From Actinoalloteichus caeruleus DSM 43889 (GTDB lineage Bacteria; Actinomycetota; Actinomycetes; Mycobacteriales; Pseudonocardiaceae): 64,000 bases of DNA. Positions 55,143-63,880 of this stretch are shown piece after piece (the first letter of the stretch is position 1; each line of letters opens with the position of its first letter). The stretch spans positions 2,852,001 to 2,916,000 of the forward strand of contig NZ_AUBJ02000001.1 of NCBI RefSeq assembly GCF_000429185.2. The letters are read 5' to 3'. Position numbers and translations under genes: made by a program. The notes beneath the pieces are model-generated. The model had not been told where the DNA came from and made no database searches. It was given only the letters and a program-made list of their open reading frames with translations.

Positions 55143-55562
55143 ATGTGGAGTAACCCGTTGTCGATCATGACTGTGCTGGGCGTCCTCGGGGTGGTCAGCG
55201 GCGGCTGGACGATGTGGAACACCAGGCGGTCCCCCCGACCACGGCACCCCTCGGCCAGGGAGATGGACCGGATGCGGGCGAGTCGGGTCCGGCTCCGCCG
55301 CGAGCGCTACTCGGTGCAGGCGATCCTGGACCGGTGCCAGGAGGTACGACCGGTGGGCAGCGCGCCGCCGAGGAGCGCCCGGGAGCGGGCGGCGGGTCCG
55401 CTCGGCCTGACGGGGTGGCCTCCGCTGCTGGCCGGGATCACGGATGCCGCGGCGCCGCTGGGCGGGGAGTTGGGCAGGGTTCGGGTTGACCTGGCATCGC
55501 GCCCGGTGGCCCGGGCCCGCCGGCTGGCGGGAACGGCTGGTTCGACGCGGCGGGCCGGCTGA
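55143..55562 (+). CDS. Hypothetical protein with one N-terminal membrane helix
   Basis: A 139-residue protein with an N-terminal hydrophobic anchor (SIMTVLGVLGVVSGGWTMW, about residues 6-24) and a basic cytoplasmic-type domain starting NTRRSPRPRHPSAREMDRMRASRVRLRRERYSVQAILDRCQEVRP. I do not recognise the family. In mycobacteria the membrane protein Rv2203 lies at this position, but similarity cannot be judged by eye. An A/T-richer stretch upstream suggests a promoter. ATG 55143 is chosen since the frame before it is very proline/arginine-rich. Confidence 0.45.
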   Translation: MWSNPLSIMTVLGVLGVVSGGWTMWNTRRSPRPRHPSAREMDRMRASRVRLRRERYSVQAILDRCQEVRPVGSAPPRSARERAAGPLGLTGWPPLLAGITDAAAPLGGELGRVRVDLASRPVARARRLAGTAGSTRRAG

Positions 55563-55614
55563 TGGCCGGTGATGACGAGCCTTCGGCGCGGCGGGCGTGC
55601 CGGGCGTGGTGACG

Positions 55615-55938
55615 ATGACCGATCCCTCCCGCCGACCGGTGCGCCGGTACTGGGCCTTCGGCCTGACCTTCCGCTGGGTCGAGAACGACGGCTTCGTCGT
55701 GGTCAAGAGGGGTTACGTCGACGAGGGGAGCACCGTGATCCAGGTGCACTCCCGCCAGTTCCCCGTGCAGGACCGACCGGGCGAGACGGCGGGGCACGAC
55801 CAGGCCAGTTGGTTGGCGACGATTCCCACGCCGGCCGCGCGCTGGTACGAACCCACCGCGCTGTCGGAACTGGCGGCGGCCTGGGCGGCGGCGCACTCCC
55901 GTTCCGGTGCCACCGGCACCTCACGAGCGCTGGGGTGA
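55615..55938 (+). CDS. Hypothetical protein
   Basis: A 107-residue soluble protein: MTDPSRRPVRRYWAFGLTFRWVENDGFVVVKRGYVDEGSTVIQVHSRQFPVQD, then a Trp-rich part (QASWLATIPTPAARWYEPTALSELAAAWAAAH). The aromatic-rich strand pattern is protein-like and unlike random GC-rich frames, so I regard it as probably real. No known domain. The upstream frame starts at GTG 55597. It precedes the ErpA gene in convergent orientation. Confidence 0.45.
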   Translation: MTDPSRRPVRRYWAFGLTFRWVENDGFVVVKRGYVDEGSTVIQVHSRQFPVQDRPGETAGHDQASWLATIPTPAARWYEPTALSELAAAWAAAHSRSGATGTSRALG

Positions 55939-56060
55939 GGCCCCCGACCGGACGAGGACGGGCCGGGCAGGGGCGGGACGTCAGGCGGGGTGGCGGTCAG
56001 GTGTCGCGGAGCCGCACCCCTGGCCCGACGCCGGGGGGACCGCGCCAGGGGACGACGAAC

Positions 56061-56091
56061 GGCCCGTGCCCGGTCGAGCCGGACACGGGCC
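56061..56091. terminator. Hairpin terminator near the erpA 3' end
   Basis: A 13-bp stem with one mismatch (GGCCCGTGCCCGG with CCGGACACGGGCC) and a 5-base loop lies 40 bases beyond the erpA stop on the minus strand and after the plus-strand hypothetical gene. Confidence 0.6.
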
Positions 56092-56130
56092 GAATCCTCC
56101 CGCTACCTGGGTGCCCCGCGCTGGCGCCCG

Positions 56131-56493
56131 TCAGTGGAACGAGTCGCCGCAGGCGCAGGAACCGGTCGCGTTCGGGTTGTCGATGGTGAAGCCCTGCTTC
56201 TCGATGGTGTCGACGAAGTCGATCACCGCCTCCTGCACGTAGGGCGCGCTCATCCTGTCGACGACCACCTTGAGCCCGTCGAAGTCGCGGCTCGCGTCGC
56301 CGTCGAGCATCCGCTCGTCGAAGAACAGCTGGTAGCGCAACCCTGCGCAGCCACCCGGCTGGACGGCGATCCGCAGGTGCATGTCATCGCGGCCCTCCTG
56401 GGCCAGCAGCGCCTTGGCCTTCGTGGCTGCCGAGTCGCTCAGCGTGACGCCGTGGGTGGCGGGCTCCTGGGTGGCAGTCTCCTGGGCGGTCAT
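56131..56493 (-). CDS. erpA: Iron-sulfur cluster insertion protein (HesB/IscA type)
   Basis: A 120-residue A-type Fe-S carrier (Rv2204c-like). The three conserved cysteines are in PGGCAGLRY and at the C-terminal GSCACGDSFH. The FEVDG-like and SAPYVQEAVIDFVDT region match the family. It binds an Fe-S cluster and delivers it to target enzymes, relevant next to the Rieske and cytochrome genes. ATG 56493. Confidence 0.9.
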   Translation of the reverse strand: MTAQETATQEPATHGVTLSDSAATKAKALLAQEGRDDMHLRIAVQPGGCAGLRYQLFFDERMLDGDASRDFDGLKVVVDRMSAPYVQEAVIDFVDTIEKQGFTIDNPNATGSCACGDSFH

Positions 56494-56625
56494 GGCTCTC
56501 CCTCAAAGTCCTGCTGGTCGGGGCGAGCTCGGCCCCGTGTCTCGTGCGGGAGCCGATCGGGCTCCCGCGTCCATACTGACACAGGAGGGCGGGAGGGGGA
56601 CACGTGCGCGCACCCGCTCGGGGCG

Positions 56626-57771
56626 TCAGCGCCCTCCCCACTGGCGGGCGACGTCGGCGGCCAGCGCCGTGAGGGTGGGCGCCGGCTCGGCGAGGGCGGC
56701 GTCGACCGATCCGGCGTGCTCGGCGACGGAGAAGGCGCGTTCCACTCCCACGGCCGCCGCCTCACGGCGGCCGACGGCCACCTGGCCGGCGAGGACGAGG
56801 CAGGGGACGCCCCGGTCGGCGGCGGCCCGGGCGACGACGGTGACCAGCTTGCCGCGCAGGGACTGCCAGTCGAAGCTCCCCTCGCCGGTGAGCACCAGGT
56901 CGGCGGTGTCGAGGGCCTCGTCGAGGCCCGTGAGCGTTCGGACCAGACCGGCGCCAGACTCGGTCGTCCCACCGAGCGCCAGCAGCCCGGCTCCCAACCC
57001 GCCGGCGGCACCCGAGCCGGGGACATCGCGGACGTCCAGCCCGGTGGCGGCGGTGAGGGCGTCGGCCCAGCGGGTCAGCGCGGTGTCCAGGGCGGTGACG
57101 GTCCCGGCGTCGGCGCCCTTCTGCGGGCCGAAGACGGCGGCGGCGCCGTGCTCGCCGACCAGCGTGTGCTCGACGTCCGAGGCGAGGACCACGCGCATCC
57201 CGTCCAGGTCCGCGGTGCCCCTGATCCCGGCGCAGCCGGTGAGGGCGAGCCCACCGGGTTCGAGGGGAGCGCCGTCGTCCCCCACCGGGACGGCGCCGAG
57301 GGCGGACAGCATCCCGGCGCCGCCGTCGGTGCTCCCCGAACCTCCGAGGCCGACCACGGCCGTGGCCACGCCGGCGTCCCTCGCGGCCGCGAGGAGCTCC
57401 CCGACTCCTCTCGTACCGGCGCGTCCCGCGTTCTCCGGGGTGCGCCGCGGCACCAGGTGCAGGCCGCAGGCCTGGGCCGACTCCAGGTAGGCGGTGCCGG
57501 AGCGGCGGCCGGTGGTCGCCCGCTCCGAGCGCACCTCGAGCCACTCCGCCTCGACCGGGTCGCCGAGTGGCCCGCTCACCCGCCTCCGGTGCACGGTGCC
57601 GCCGAGCGCGGCGCGCAGGACGTCGACGAAGCCGGGGCCGCCGTCCGCGACCGGGCGGGCCACCAGCTCGTCGCCGGGGCTGCCGCGCCGCCATCCCTCG
57701 GCGATCGCCTCGGCGGCCTCCGGGGCGGTGAGGGTGCCGCCGAAGCAGTCAGGTGCAACCAGGATCCGCAT
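56626..57771 (-). CDS. Glycerate kinase (GckA/GlxK type)
   Basis: A 381-residue glycerate kinase: MRILVAPDCFGGTLTAPEAAEAIAEGWRR, then VADGGPGF, VGLGGSGSTDGGAGMLSALG and VFGPQKGAD near the middle, and TGEGSFDWQSLRGKL with the pattern TGEGxxDxQ(S/T)xxGK. It phosphorylates D-glycerate to 2-phosphoglycerate. Gene order after erpA is that of Rv2205c. ATG 57771 starts the canonical N-terminus MRILVAPD. Confidence 0.9.
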   Translation of the reverse strand: MRILVAPDCFGGTLTAPEAAEAIAEGWRRGSPGDELVARPVADGGPGFVDVLRAALGGTVHRRRVSGPLGDPVEAEWLEVRSERATTGRRSGTAYLESAQACGLHLVPRRTPENAGRAGTRGVGELLAAARDAGVATAVVGLGGSGSTDGGAGMLSALGAVPVGDDGAPLEPGGLALTGCAGIRGTADLDGMRVVLASDVEHTLVGEHGAAAVFGPQKGADAGTVTALDTALTRWADALTAATGLDVRDVPGSGAAGGLGAGLLALGGTTESGAGLVRTLTGLDEALDTADLVLTGEGSFDWQSLRGKLVTVVARAAADRGVPCLVLAGQVAVGRREAAAVGVERAFSVAEHAGSVDAALAEPAPTLTALAADVARQWGGR

Positions 57772-57899
57772 GGCGGCCAGCCTACGAAGGTCGACGGGGC
57801 CGGGGAGCGCCGGCGACGGCGGATGGCCCGTTCCGGCAGGATGCGGACGGGACCGACACTCCCGTCCGCGACATCGCGGCCTCATTTAGGCTGGTGTGT

Positions 57900-58547
57900 G
57901 TGAGGTTCCTTCGCCGCAAGACGAACGCTGACAGCCCCACCGAGGACAGCCAGACGGTTCTGGTGGCGGAGGAGGCTGCCGAGACGACGCCCGCCGGCTA
58001 CACGCCGGGCAAGGGGCGGCCCACTCCCAAGCGCCGGGAGGCGGAGGCACGCCGCCGGGGTCCGGTGGCCCCTCCCCCGAAGACCCAGCGCGAGGCGATC
58101 CGCAGGATGCGGGGCAACAAGGAGGAACGGCGTCGCGCCACCGCCGAGCGGCGGGAGCGGATGATGTCGGGGGACGACCGCTACCTGCTGCCCCGGGACC
58201 GGGGGCCGGTGCGCGCCTACGTGCGCGACCTGGTCGACTCGCGCCGCAACCTGATGGGCCTGTTCATGCCACTGGCCCTGCTGGTGTTCGTCTCGCTGGT
58301 CGCGATGCCGATGGAGGTCCAGCAGTACTCCGGCCTGGTCACCTCCGCCATGCTGATCGTGATGATCGTCGAGGGCGTGAGCCTGGGCCGGATGATCGTC
58401 AAGCGGGTCCGGCTGAAGTTCCCCGACTCCACCGCCCGCGGGTTCGGCCTCGGTTGGTACGCCTTCACCCGGGCGACCCAGATCCGCAAGCTGCGGGTGC
58501 CCCGCCCTCGGGTCACGCCCAAGGACGCCAAGCGCATCTGGAGCTGA
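57900..58547 (+). CDS. DUF3043 membrane protein (Rv2206-like)
   Basis: A 215-residue protein with a charged N-terminal half (GKGRPTPKRREAEARRRGPVAPPPKTQREAIRRMRGNKEERRRA), RYLLPRDRGPVRAYVRDLVDSRRNLM, two membrane helices (about 120-137, 142-160) and a basic C-terminus. DUF3043 proteins are universal in actinobacteria but of unknown role. TAGGCT 7 bases before GTG 57900 fixes the start and suggests a leaderless mRNA. Confidence 0.87.
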   Translation: MRFLRRKTNADSPTEDSQTVLVAEEAAETTPAGYTPGKGRPTPKRREAEARRRGPVAPPPKTQREAIRRMRGNKEERRRATAERRERMMSGDDRYLLPRDRGPVRAYVRDLVDSRRNLMGLFMPLALLVFVSLVAMPMEVQQYSGLVTSAMLIVMIVEGVSLGRMIVKRVRLKFPDSTARGFGLGWYAFTRATQIRKLRVPRPRVTPKDAKRIWS

Positions 58548-58639
58548 CGACGCGGCGCCGGTCGAGGGCGACCGACACCGGCCAGCCGTTGCGACCACGA
58601 ACTCGTTAACGAGGCAAAAGACCCGGGTACGATCCCGGC

Positions 58640-59623
58640 ATGGAGTTCCGTCGCCTGGGCCGAAGCGGCCTGTCCGTCAGTGAGATCTCGTACGGCAACT
58701 GGCTGACCCACGGCTCGCAGATCGAGGAGGAGCAGGCCAAGGCCTGCGTGCACGCGGCGCTGGACGCCGGGATCACGACATTCGACACCGCCGACGTCTA
58801 CGCCGGCACCAAGGCCGAGTCCGTCCTGGGGCGCGCGCTGGCCGGGCAGCGCCGCGAGGGCCTGGAGATCTTCACCAAGGTCTTCTGGCCGACCGGGGAC
58901 GGCCCCAACGACCGCGGCCTCGGCCGCAAGCACATCATCGAGTCGGCGAACGCGTCGCTCCGCCGGTTGCGGGTGGACTACGTCGACCTGTACCAGGCCC
59001 ACCGCTTCGACCGGACGGTGCCGCTGGAGGAGACCTTCCTCGCGTTCGCGGACCTGGTCCGCCAGGGCAAGGTCCTCTACGTCGGGGTGTCCGAGTGGAC
59101 CGCGGAGCAGATCGCCAGGGGTGCCGAGCTCGCCCGCGAGCTCGGGGTCCCGCTCATCTCCAACCAGCCCCAGTACTCGGCGCTCTACCGGGTCATCGAG
59201 TCGCAGGTCGTGCCGACCTGCGAGCGGGAGGGCATCAGCCAGATCGTCTGGTCCCCGATCGCGCAGGGCGTGCTGACCGGCAAGTACCTGCCGGGGCAGC
59301 AGCCGCCCGCCGACTCGCGCGGGTCGCACGAGTCGACCAAGAGCATGGTCTCCCGCTGGCTGCGGGACGACGTGTTGGAGCGGGTGCAGCGGCTCAGGCC
59401 GGTGGCCGAGGAGGCGGGGCTGTCCCTCGCCCAGCTGGCCGTGGCCTGGGTGTTGCAGAACACGAACGTGGCCTCGGCCATCATCGGCGCTTCCCGTCCC
59501 GAGCAGGTGACGGAGAACGTCAAGGCGGCCGGCGTGACCCTCGAGCGGGAACTGCTCGACCGGATCGACGAGATCCTGGGTGACGTCGTCGAGCGCGACC
59601 CGATGCTGACCGTCTCCCCCTGA
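58640..59623 (+). CDS. Aldo/keto reductase (K+ channel beta-subunit-like)
   Basis: A 327-residue (beta/alpha)8 NADPH oxidoreductase of the AKR6/YghZ-type group. Catalytic tetrad candidates are Asp49 and Tyr54 (FDTADVYAG), Lys80 (IFTKVFW) and His121 (YQAHRFD). NADPH-binding [11 protein letters not shown] is near the C-terminus. Substrate is likely an aldehyde or ketone. TACGAT lies 6 bases before the ATG, another likely leaderless gene. Confidence 0.87.
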   Translation: MEFRRLGRSGLSVSEISYGNWLTHGSQIEEEQAKACVHAALDAGITTFDTADVYAGTKAESVLGRALAGQRREGLEIFTKVFWPTGDGPNDRGLGRKHIIESANASLRRLRVDYVDLYQAHRFDRTVPLEETFLAFADLVRQGKVLYVGVSEWTAEQIARGAELARELGVPLISNQPQYSALYRVIESQVVPTCEREGISQIVWSPIAQGVLTGKYLPGQQPPADSRGSHESTKSMVSRWLRDDVLERVQRLRPVAEEAGLSLAQLAVAWVLQNTNVASAIIGASRPEQVTENVKAAGVTLERELLDRIDEILGDVVERDPMLTVSP

Positions 59624-59631
59624 TCAGCCGC

Positions 59632-59681
59632 GCGGTTCACCCGCCCCCGGCCTGGCGCCACGGCGGGGGCGAGTGGACCGC
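59632..59681. terminator. Convergent hairpin terminator
   Basis: An 18-bp imperfect stem (two mismatches) GCGGTTCACCCGCCCCCG with CGGGGGCGAGTGGACCGC flanks a 14-base loop. It covers the gap between the aldo/keto reductase and the small secreted-protein gene. Confidence 0.65.
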
Positions 59682-59682
59682 C

Positions 59683-60078
59683 TCAGACGCAGGACGCCGC
59701 CTCCTGCCAGCCGTCGTCCCCCTCCCTGGGGTCCTCCGGCCCCCAGCTCACCGAACTGAGCCTGGCGGCGACCTCGCCGGCCGCCGTCAGCGTTCCGCGG
59801 CCGTCGAGGCTGGTGGTGGCCCACATCCCCGTCTCGTTGCCCACACCGCGAACCCCGATCGGCACCGCGACCAGGTAGACGTGCCGGTAGGAGGAGGACT
59901 TCACCGCGGCTCCCGGCCCGGCGACGAAGGCCTCCTCGGTGAGAACGGACCGGATGCGGTCCATCACCCCGTCCGGCACCTCCTGGCACCGGTCGGACGG
60001 CTCGGCACACGCGCCGGTGAGCGAGCTGGCGAGCACGCTGATCATTCCGGTCACGAACATCATTCGGGCCGCGCGCAC
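59683..60078 (-). CDS. Hypothetical secreted or lipoprotein-like protein
   Basis: A 131-residue protein with an N-terminal signal (MMFVTGMISVLASSLTGACA), where TGAC is a weak lipobox. The mature part has three Cys, (DRCQEVPDGVMDRIRSVLTEEAF, then SSSYRHVYLVAVPIGVRGVGNETGMWATTSLDG and SCV at the end). Two of these could form a disulfide. No family recognised. It sits alone between the reductase and MFS genes. Confidence 0.55.
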   Translation of the reverse strand: MRAARMMFVTGMISVLASSLTGACAEPSDRCQEVPDGVMDRIRSVLTEEAFVAGPGAAVKSSSYRHVYLVAVPIGVRGVGNETGMWATTSLDGRGTLTAAGEVAARLSSVSWGPEDPREGDDGWQEAASCV

Positions 60079-60319
60079 GGACGTGTCCCCTCCCAGGAGT
60101 CAGCTTCGGCCGACGGGCGGAGCGGCGGACGCGCCGCGCGGGGCGGCGTGGTCGCGCTCTGGGCGCCCTGACCAGTCGCCGGGTTCCCCCGATCCCGCTC
60201 GGCTAATCCGGCGGGCCGGCCCGCCGTCAACCAGACGAGTTATCGGCCGCCGCCGGGACCGCGTTGAGGCCCGGCCCCACCCGCACGGCGCGGCCGCCGA
60301 GGCCAGTCCCGTCGGAACG

Positions 60320-61855
60320 TCAGCCCCGGCGGCGACGCAGCAGCACGGCCGCGCTGATCCCGGTGATCGCCATGATCGCGACGCCGATGGCCGAGGTCAC
60401 CGACATCCCGTGCACGAAGGCCGCCCTCGCGTTGTCCATCAGCGTGGTGGCCAGCTCGGTGGGCAGGCCGGCCGCGGCGCTCTGGGCACCGGCGATGGTC
60501 TCGCGGGCGGACTCGGCATCCTCCCCCGGCACACCGGTCGGCACGACGAGGTCGCGTTGGTAGACGGCGATGAGCACGCTGCCCAACACCGCCGTGCCGA
60601 GGGCGGCACCGAGTTCGTAGGCCGTCTCCGAGATCGCCGCCGCGCCGCCCGCCCTGGCGGGCGGTACCGCGCCGACGATGGCGTCGTTGGTCAGCGTCTC
60701 GGCCAGGCCGACACCGGCGCCCAGCACCGCGAAGGCGAGCACCAGCCGGGCGGCTCCGCCGTCGACCGGCAGCCCGACGGCGATGACGTAGCCGAACGCG
60801 GCGGCGAGGAGTCCGGCGCTGATCAGGATCGGCACCCGGATGTGGCGGGCGAGCAGGACGGCCAGCAGGGCCGCCGCCACCTGGGCCAGCAGCCCTGGCA
60901 GCAGGCGGACGCCGGCCTCGACCGGGCTCAGACCGAGCACCAGCTGGAGGTACTGCGAGACGAAGAACAGGAATCCGACCAGCGCGAAGACGCTGAGGAG
61001 GTTGCTGGCCACCGCGACGCTGAACATCCGGTCCCGGAACAGCCTCAGGTCGAGCAGCGGGGTGGGCCGCCGCAGCTGCCGCCGCGTGAACAGCACCGCG
61101 AAGAGCACACCCGCCGCGAGGCAGAGCAGGGCCTCCGGCGAGGCGCCGGACTTGGCCAGTGCCTTGACGCCGTAGACGACCGGCAGCATCGCCGCGAGGG
61201 AGAGCCCCACGCTGACGAGGTCGAAGGGACCGGGCGCGGGATCGCGGGACTCGGGGAGCAGCAGCGGGCCGAACACGAGCAGCAGGACCATGACCGGCAC
61301 GTTGACCAGGAACACCGAGCCCCACCAGAAGTGCTCGAGCAGCCAGCCGCCGAGGATCGGGCCGAGCGCGGCGCCGCCGGCGAAGGCGGAGGACCAGACC
61401 GCGATGGCCAGCCTGCGCTGGCCGGGGTCGAGGAAGATGCTCCGCAGCAGGGAGAGGGTCGAGGGCATCAGCATCGCGCCGAACACGCCGAGCAGGGCCC
61501 TGGCCGCCACCAGCAGTTCCGGGCTGGTCGCGTAGGCGGCGAGGATCGACACCAGGCCGAAGCCGGCGCCGCCGACGAGCAGGAGCCGGCGACGGCCGAG
61601 CCGGTCGCCGAGCCCGCCCATCGTGACCAGGAGCCCGGCCAGCATGAGGGAGTAGATGTCGACGATCCAGAGCAACTGGGTGCCCGAGGGGGCGAGTTCC
61701 AGGCTGAGCGCGGGCACCGCGAAGCTGAGAACGGTGTTGTCCACCGCGACGAGCAGAACGGGCAGCATCAGCACCGCCAGTGCCGCCCACTGGCGGGTCC
61801 CCGCCCTGGGGGCGGGTCCGCCCTCGCGGATCGCCGGCTCCACCGCGCCTGACAT
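60320..61855 (-). CDS. MFS drug transporter, DHA2 (QacA/EmrB) type
   Basis: A 511-residue transporter with 14 predicted membrane helices. The MFS loop motif appears as GGLGDRLGRRRLLL after helix 2, and motif C-type AALGPILGGWLLEHFWW in helix 5, as in drug:H+ antiporters of the DHA2 group. It should export hydrophobic or cationic compounds. ATG 61855 has GGAGGG upstream. The divergent TetR gene and the operator between them indicate TetR repression. Confidence 0.88.
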   Translation of the reverse strand: MSGAVEPAIREGGPAPRAGTRQWAALAVLMLPVLLVAVDNTVLSFAVPALSLELAPSGTQLLWIVDIYSLMLAGLLVTMGGLGDRLGRRRLLLVGGAGFGLVSILAAYATSPELLVAARALLGVFGAMLMPSTLSLLRSIFLDPGQRRLAIAVWSSAFAGGAALGPILGGWLLEHFWWGSVFLVNVPVMVLLLVFGPLLLPESRDPAPGPFDLVSVGLSLAAMLPVVYGVKALAKSGASPEALLCLAAGVLFAVLFTRRQLRRPTPLLDLRLFRDRMFSVAVASNLLSVFALVGFLFFVSQYLQLVLGLSPVEAGVRLLPGLLAQVAAALLAVLLARHIRVPILISAGLLAAAFGYVIAVGLPVDGGAARLVLAFAVLGAGVGLAETLTNDAIVGAVPPARAGGAAAISETAYELGAALGTAVLGSVLIAVYQRDLVVPTGVPGEDAESARETIAGAQSAAAGLPTELATTLMDNARAAFVHGMSVTSAIGVAIMAITGISAAVLLRRRRG

Positions 61856-61873
61856 GATTCCCTCCTCATCAAC

Positions 61874-61893
61874 TGTACCGTCCGGACGGTACA
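61874..61893. promoter_or_regulatory. TetR operator palindrome
   Basis: TGTACCGTCCGGACGGTACA is a perfect 20-bp palindrome, 18 bp above the MFS start and 41 bp before the TetR ATG at 61934. Its ACCGTCCGGACGGT core is typical of actinobacterial TetR operators, so it should bind the adjacent regulator and control both genes. Confidence 0.8.
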
Positions 61894-61933
61894 CCCCGAA
61901 GGGGGAGCCGTGCCACTGAGTAAGGTGCTGCCC

Positions 61934-62464
61934 ATGAGCGCCGCCCGCGACCGCATCCTCGACGCCCTGGAGAGCCTCCTCATCGACAAGGGGGTGCTGG
62001 CCGCGACGCTCGACGCGGTCGCTTCGGAGGCCGGGGTGTCCAAGGGCGGGCTGCTGTACCACTTCGGCAGCAAGGAGGCCCTGTTCACCGGGATGTTGGA
62101 GCGGCTGCGGGCGCGGGGCGTCGAGGACGTCCAGCTCATGCTCCAGGCCCCGGGCGGCCCCACCCGCTACCACCTGGAGACCTCGATGGTGGAGCAGGGC
62201 GATCCGCTGCACCGCTCCTTCGTCGCGGCCACCCTCCTCGCCCAGTCCACCGGGGGGCAGGCCAGGGATGTCATCGTCGAACTGAACGAGCGCTACCTGC
62301 GGGCGCTCCTCACCGAGATCGACGACCCGGAGCTGGCCAGGATCGTCCAGCTGGTCGGGGACGGCCTCTACTTCAACCTGGCGATCGACGCCCAGCACCC
62401 CTCGGAGGTCGCCCCGGTGCTCGAGCGGGTCCGGCGGCTGGTCAGCGAGGCGGACCGCCGCTGA
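61934..62464 (+). CDS. TetR-family transcriptional regulator
   Basis: A 176-residue TetR protein. The N-terminal HTH is ATLDAVASEAGVSKGGLLYHFGSKEALFTGML (about residues 23-54); the rest is an all-helical ligand/dimer domain. The MFS gene divergent from it is the likely target. ATG 61934 is preferred because TAAGGT lies exactly 7 bases upstream; a GTG at 61910 gives eight extra residues with a ribosome site too close to the start. The inducer is unknown. Confidence 0.87.
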   Translation: MSAARDRILDALESLLIDKGVLAATLDAVASEAGVSKGGLLYHFGSKEALFTGMLERLRARGVEDVQLMLQAPGGPTRYHLETSMVEQGDPLHRSFVAATLLAQSTGGQARDVIVELNERYLRALLTEIDDPELARIVQLVGDGLYFNLAIDAQHPSEVAPVLERVRRLVSEADRR

Positions 62465-62480
62465 CCAGCCGTGGGCGCCG

Positions 62481-63707
62481 TCAGTTCCTGGCGTCCTCGA
62501 GTTCCCGTTCCGGCGTGGGCCGCCGGACGAACGGTGCCCGGAGGGTGGCCACCAGGTGCGCCCGGTTGCGGACCACGGCGATGGTCGCGAGGACCGCGTA
62601 CACCCCGGAGATCACGTACCTGGCCTCCTGGCCGGGGAAGAGGAACTGCACCAGGAAGAGCCCGAGCAGCGTCCACGCCGCCCACCGGGGGAAGCGGAGG
62701 GCCAACAGCACCGCGACACCGAGCATCGTCTGCGTCGCGGTGAGCACGAACTCCTCGATCTGGCGCCCGTCGAGCTGGAGCGCGGCGGGACCGCCGCCGA
62801 TCAGGTAGGCGATGGGCAGGCTCCCCACCAGGAGGGTCCACTGGTTGACCTTCGCCGAGACCAGGGTGCCGATCGCGATCGCCCCCTTGCCCCGGAGCGC
62901 GAAGAGGATGGCGACGATGAACTCCGGCGCCTCCGAGGCCAGGGGGGCGAGCCACTGCACCAGGAGGAACTCGTCGATCCCCAGAACGGAACCGGTCGCG
63001 ACCAGGGCGTTCGCGAAGGGTTCCGCGCACAGCAGGATGACGGCCGCCGACACGACGAACAGGCTGACCACCAGCGGACGGCGTCGACGGGCCGGGAGCG
63101 CGCCGATGACCGCGGCCGGCCCGACCAGCTCCGCCTCCGGGGTGTCCACCCGGGACACCCGCCAGAGGTAGAAGAGGAAGAACGCCAGGAGCGCGATCCC
63201 CAGCACGAGGTGGATCTGCCCGGTCAGCGGGATCACGAGGGCGACGACCGAGGCGATCGCGAGGAAGCCCAGCTCCACCCGGTAGCCGGGGTGGAGGACG
63301 AGTTCCCGGATCGGCTTCCCGGACCTGCGGCGCGCGACGAACAGGGCCACCAGCACCACCACCGACCACCCGAGCCCGAGCAGCAGCCGGTTGGACCCGG
63401 TCATGTTCGCCGCCGCGTAGGCGACGTGCTCGGGGTTCTCGGCCGCGGTGTAGGCGAAGTAGAGGTCGACGGCGTACTCCGGGAGCACCGCGATGAGCGC
63501 CAGCAGGGCGATCGCGAGACCACCGGAGATGTCGACCTCGGCGGCCTCGGCGGCCCAGGCGAGCACGAAGGCCGACGCGACGACCGCGGCGCCGAACACC
63601 GCGAGGGACAGCACCGGGGGTGTCTCGACACCACCGAAGCGCACCACGAGCGCGGGCAGCGCCAGCAACAGGCAGATCCCCAGCGGCCGGAACAACCTGG
63701 CAAACAT
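62481..63707 (-). CDS. Sodium/calcium (cation) exchanger family membrane protein
   Basis: A 408-residue polytopic protein of the CaCA superfamily with 11-12 helices. The two alpha-repeats are PEYAVDLYFAYTAAENPEHVAYAAANMTGSNRLLLGLGW and APEFIVAILFALRGKGAIAIGTLVSAKVNQWTLLVG. It likely exports divalent cations in exchange for H+ or Na+. A yybP-ykoY (Mn2+) riboswitch precedes it, so Mn2+ efflux is the best guess. ATG 63707, with AAGGG upstream, is the start; ATG 63776 lies in the riboswitch stem. Confidence 0.85.
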   Translation of the reverse strand: MFARLFRPLGICLLLALPALVVRFGGVETPPVLSLAVFGAAVVASAFVLAWAAEAAEVDISGGLAIALLALIAVLPEYAVDLYFAYTAAENPEHVAYAAANMTGSNRLLLGLGWSVVVLVALFVARRRSGKPIRELVLHPGYRVELGFLAIASVVALVIPLTGQIHLVLGIALLAFFLFYLWRVSRVDTPEAELVGPAAVIGALPARRRRPLVVSLFVVSAAVILLCAEPFANALVATGSVLGIDEFLLVQWLAPLASEAPEFIVAILFALRGKGAIAIGTLVSAKVNQWTLLVGSLPIAYLIGGGPAALQLDGRQIEEFVLTATQTMLGVAVLLALRFPRWAAWTLLGLFLVQFLFPGQEARYVISGVYAVLATIAVVRNRAHLVATLRAPFVRRPTPERELEDARN

Positions 63708-63774
63708 CGAACCCTTCCCCTCAGCGGGTCCGGCCGGTTCGCCACGGGGACAGAACTCCGGCCAGACGTGAGTC

Positions 63775-63880
63775 ATGGCCGAAGGTCTCGTTCACCCTGA
63801 CCTGGTCAGGGCCTCGCCGCCGGAGGCCTGGGCCCCAGTCTGTCGACGACGAGCTTGCGAACTACTCCCCTTCGGAGGCC
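63775..63880 (-). promoter_or_regulatory. yybP-ykoY (Mn2+-sensing) riboswitch
   Basis: Read on the minus strand it starts with CCGAAGGGGAGTAG and ends with GTGAACGAGACCTTCGG. The P1 stem CCGAAGG/CCTTCGG (63875-63869 with 63785-63779) pairs the ends, followed by the hallmark GGGGAGTAG of loop L1 and a GTTC/GAAC pair of the next stem. This matches the yybP-ykoY class, which binds Mn2+ and turns on Mn2+ exporters. It leads directly to the cation-exchanger gene. Confidence 0.8.

Noticed and set aside
63708-63776. ATG 63776 as start of the cation exchanger
   Set aside because: It overlaps the P1 stem of the riboswitch; the hydrophobic protein begins properly at 63707.
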